Assembly: GCA_016281775.1 (NCBI GenBank)
Contig: JAEEJH010000112.1
Coordinates: forward strand, 1-42,310
Length of the DNA stretch: 42,310 nt
Direction of reading: 5' to 3'
From: Clostridiales bacterium
GTDB lineage: Bacteria; Bacillota; Clostridia; Oscillospirales; CAG-272
Below the pieces are notes generated by a model. It made no database searches. It saw only the letters and a program-made list of their open reading frames with translations, and was not told the origin of the DNA. This document shows positions 40,673-42,310 of this stretch, one piece after another. Numbering within the stretch: position 1 is the stretch's first letter; each line of letters starts with the position of its first letter. The translations under genes were made by a program, and so were the position numbers.

Positions 40673-41626
40673 TTACCCCTTTGCAAGTATTTCGTTCAGC
40701 CTGCTGACGAATTCGTCTTTTTTCGCTTTCGTTACAACCGATACGTTCGCCTGCCCGATCTTCGGCATCGAATCGTAAGTGAAGCCTTCTTTATAGAAGA
40801 TCACGAGCCCGTGCGTCTCGCCTTTCGCCGTGATGCAGCTGCCGTAACATTTTACGGTTTCGGTCACGAAATCGTCCCAGACAAGGCACGCCATGGCGAC
40901 CGCGTCGGGCAGGTCGACCGCGTCGATGCCGTTGCCCTTTTTGAATTGCAGCAGCTTGCCCGTCGCTTTCGCGATGAACGGCTGAAGTCCCTGCCCGCCG
41001 AGCATTTTATGCCACTCGGCTTCGCTTACCCAGGTCGGCTCGTCGTCCATATCGAGACCTATGACCGTTACCGGAACTCCGAGACCGAGCATTACCGAAT
41101 ACGCCTCGGCGTCTTTATAGACGTTGAATTCGGCTACCGGCGTGGCGTTGCCGGGGCCGAAACCCGCCGTGCCCATCGACCAGATGCGTTTTACTTTTTT
41201 CATCGTTTCGCGGTCTTTTTGTATCGCGAGCGCGACGTTCGTAGCCGGACCGAGCGCGAATATCTCGATCTGACCGGGATTTTCTTTTACGGTCTTCAGA
41301 ATAAAATCTATCGCGTATTCTTTTTCGGGCGTTCTCTTCGGGTTTACTATGCCCGCGTCGCCCATGCCGTCGCTGCCGTAAACGCTGAACGTTTCACGCT
41401 CTTCACCCGAAAACGGCTTCGTCGCGCCGGTATAGACCTTGACGTCCGAGCCCGCGGCCTCGAGAGCGGAGAGCGCGTTTTTCGCCGCCTGTTCGAGGCA
41501 GACGTTGCCCGCCGCGACGGTAACGCCGAGCAGCTCGACAGAAGGGCTTCTTACCGCAAGTATCAGCGCGGCGGCGTCGTCGCCCCCGGTATCCGTGTCA
41601 ACTATGATCTTATGAAGTTCGGACAT
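40673..41626 (-). CDS. Nucleoside hydrolase (IUNH family)
   Basis: 317 residues from ATG 41626 (GAGGTG upstream). Calcium-binding N-terminal motif VDTDTGGDDAAAL (9-21) with Thr-Gly instead of the usual Pro-Gly; FALGPATNVALAI and EFNVYKDAEAYSVM are family patterns. The C-terminal LPDAVAMA keeps the Asp ligand. Hydrolyses purine and/or pyrimidine ribonucleosides for salvage. First gene of the operon. Confidence 0.9.
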   Translation of the reverse strand: MSELHKIIVDTDTGGDDAAALILAVRSPSVELLGVTVAAGNVCLEQAAKNALSALEAAGSDVKVYTGATKPFSGEERETFSVYGSDGMGDAGIVNPKRTPEKEYAIDFILKTVKENPGQIEIFALGPATNVALAIQKDRETMKKVKRIWSMGTAGFGPGNATPVAEFNVYKDAEAYSVMLGLGVPVTVIGLDMDDEPTWVSEAEWHKMLGGQGLQPFIAKATGKLLQFKKGNGIDAVDLPDAVAMACLVWDDFVTETVKCYGSCITAKGETHGLVIFYKEGFTYDSMPKIGQANVSVVTKAKKDEFVSRLNEILAKG

Positions 41627-41658
41627 TTTATGCACCTCGCTTTTCATTTATTACTTTT

Positions 41659-41687
41659 ATTATAGTATGTGAACGGAGAATTGTCAA
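41659..41687 (-). promoter_or_regulatory. Consensus promoter of the nucleoside hydrolase operon
   Basis: Minus strand TTGACA (41682-41687), 17 bases, TATAAT (41659-41664). Both hexamers perfect, 33 bases before the start codon. Confidence 0.85.
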
Positions 41688-41710
41688 GAGATATAACAAA
41701 ATTATAAGGT

Positions 41711-41740
41711 GTCGCGGCGATGTGCCGCGACTTCTTTTTT
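41711..41740 (+). terminator. Orphan plus-strand terminator
   Basis: GTCGCGGC (41711-41718) / GCCGCGAC (41724-41731) followed by TTCTTTTTT. No plus-strand gene ends here; it sits just upstream of the minus-strand promoter and may stop antisense or read-through transcription. Confidence 0.6.
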
Positions 41741-41742
41741 TA

Positions 41743-41830
41743 CCTTGGGGATTCCCACCCCTACTGATCCCCAAACCCCTTGCTCCCCTCCCAAAGTCGT
41801 TACACTTCCTTTGGGGCGCGGCAGGCTGAC
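41743..41830 (+). repeat. Dispersed intergenic repeat, copy 2
   Basis: CCTTGGGGATTCCCACCCCT to CTTTGGGGCGCGGCAGG, same orientation and same block order as 4524-4610, with a diverged middle (AAGTCGTTACACTTCC in place of AAGCGATAAAAGATCTC). Confidence 0.75.
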
Positions 41831-41970
41831 GCGAATTAAGAGGTAATAGTGAATATGTGAAAAGTTGTATAAAGGAAGCGGACAAAACGAATCGCGTCAT
41901 TCAAACGACGTTTCAAGCCGCTTTCTTCCGGTGATCTCGCGCGCGGCGCCCCGCAGGCGACGGTGTCGCA

Positions 41971-42070
41971 GTGAAATACGGCTTCGCCGTGTGAGATCCG
42001 ACTTCATCGGGTGAAATCGCTCCGCCGTGAAATCCGGCTTACGCCGGGTTAAAGTGTCGGCAAAGCCGAC
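41971..42070 (+). repeat. Mini-hairpin array 2 with GTGAAAT linkers
   Basis: Variable stems alternate with a constant linker. Linkers GTGAAAT/GTGAGAT at 41971, 41991, 42011 and 42027. Stems: ACGGC-ttc-GCCGT (41978-41990), CCGA-cttca-TCGG (41998-42010), CCGGC-ttac-GCCGG (42034-42047) and GTCGGC-aaa-GCCGAC (42056-42070). No gene seen. Confidence 0.7.
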
Positions 42071-42092
42071 TTTCTGTGCGGCATTCTGCCGC

Positions 42093-42310
42093 CCTTGGGG
42101 GTACCCACCCAAAACAATAAGAATTCTCCTTATTCACTCGATCCGCAAGGATCGAATATCACACGACCGCAAGGTCGTATATCACACTTTTGTATGCTTC
42201 GCATGAGGCGAGGATACAAAAGTATATCACACGGCGAAGCCGTATATCATTGCGGCGTAAGCCGCTTTGCCCCCAAACCCCCTACTCCCTCCCAAGCGAT
42301 CAAAGATCTC
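42093..42310 (+). repeat. Dispersed repeat copy 3, interrupted by mini-hairpin array 3
   Basis: The repeat begins CCTTGGGGGTACCCACCC (42093-42110) and resumes with CCCCCAAACCCCCTACTCCC at about 42270, running off the window. Between lie five variable hairpins: CGATCC-gcaa-GGATCG (42139-42154), ACGACC-gcaa-GGTCGT (42163-42178), ACTTTTGTAT/ATACAAAAGT (42186-42223), ACGGC-gaa-GCCGT (42231-42243) and GCGGC-gtaa-GCCGC (42252-42265), joined by ATATCACAC-like linkers. Confidence 0.7.

Overview
The window looks like chromosomal DNA of an uncultured anaerobic Clostridia-type Firmicute. The grounds are AGGAGG-type ribosome binding sites with some GTG/TTG starts, consensus sigma-A promoters, one Gram-positive LexA-type box, many ferredoxin-like iron-sulfur proteins, and surface and transporter families typical of gut Clostridia. 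No rRNA, tRNA, CRISPR array, integrase or transposase was recognised.

Layout. (1) 1-4204: a partial tandem class II aldolase on the minus strand, divergent from a plus-strand operon of a PAP2 phosphatase, an SGNH hydrolase and a fused mannose-6-phosphate isomerase/ROK sugar kinase. (2) 4205-4855: no gene, but a dense array of mini-hairpins and a dispersed repeat. (3) 4856-11445, minus: a three-gene operon of GH78 alpha-L-rhamnosidase, a 1039-residue membrane-anchored protein (degenerate LtaS/sulfatase fold + C39-like peptidase + amidase_2) and a Gfo/Idh/MocA oxidoreductase. (4) 11646-23063, plus: an apparently continuous eleven-gene operon, hdrB-hdrC-hdrA-flxD-(flxC)-(flxB)-flxA, then a fumarate-reductase-like iron-sulfur/flavoprotein pair, a PQ-loop-like membrane protein, and a copper ATPase fused to its CopZ chaperone with an internal translation start. 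(5) 23409-27360, minus: a second Gfo/Idh oxidoreductase, an anchored surface protein, and an AbrB regulator-ABC transporter operon. (6) 27482-37046: a compact P22-like capsid and DNA-packaging module (ten genes, minus) facing a CI/LexA-type repressor (plus). No integrase, replication or lysis genes are seen. (7) 37056-39145, plus: a D-mannonate-type SDR oxidoreductase and a split ThrE exporter, apparently transcribed from the repressor promoter. (8) 39190-41626, minus: metallophosphatase/5'-nucleotidase and nucleoside hydrolase. (9) 41627-42310: more mini-hairpin arrays and two further repeat copies.

Most notable: the Hdr-Flx complex genes joined to a soluble fumarate-reductase-like pair, which suggests flavin-based electron bifurcation from NADH to ferredoxin and an organic acceptor such as fumarate; the stand-alone virion module with a LexA-type box; the CopA-CopZ fusion with its own internal Shine-Dalgarno; the pseudo-LtaS/amidase fusion; and mini-hairpin arrays whose stem sequences change while short linkers, and often GNRA-like loops, are kept. 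Functional statements are inferences from motifs and gene order; no database search was possible.
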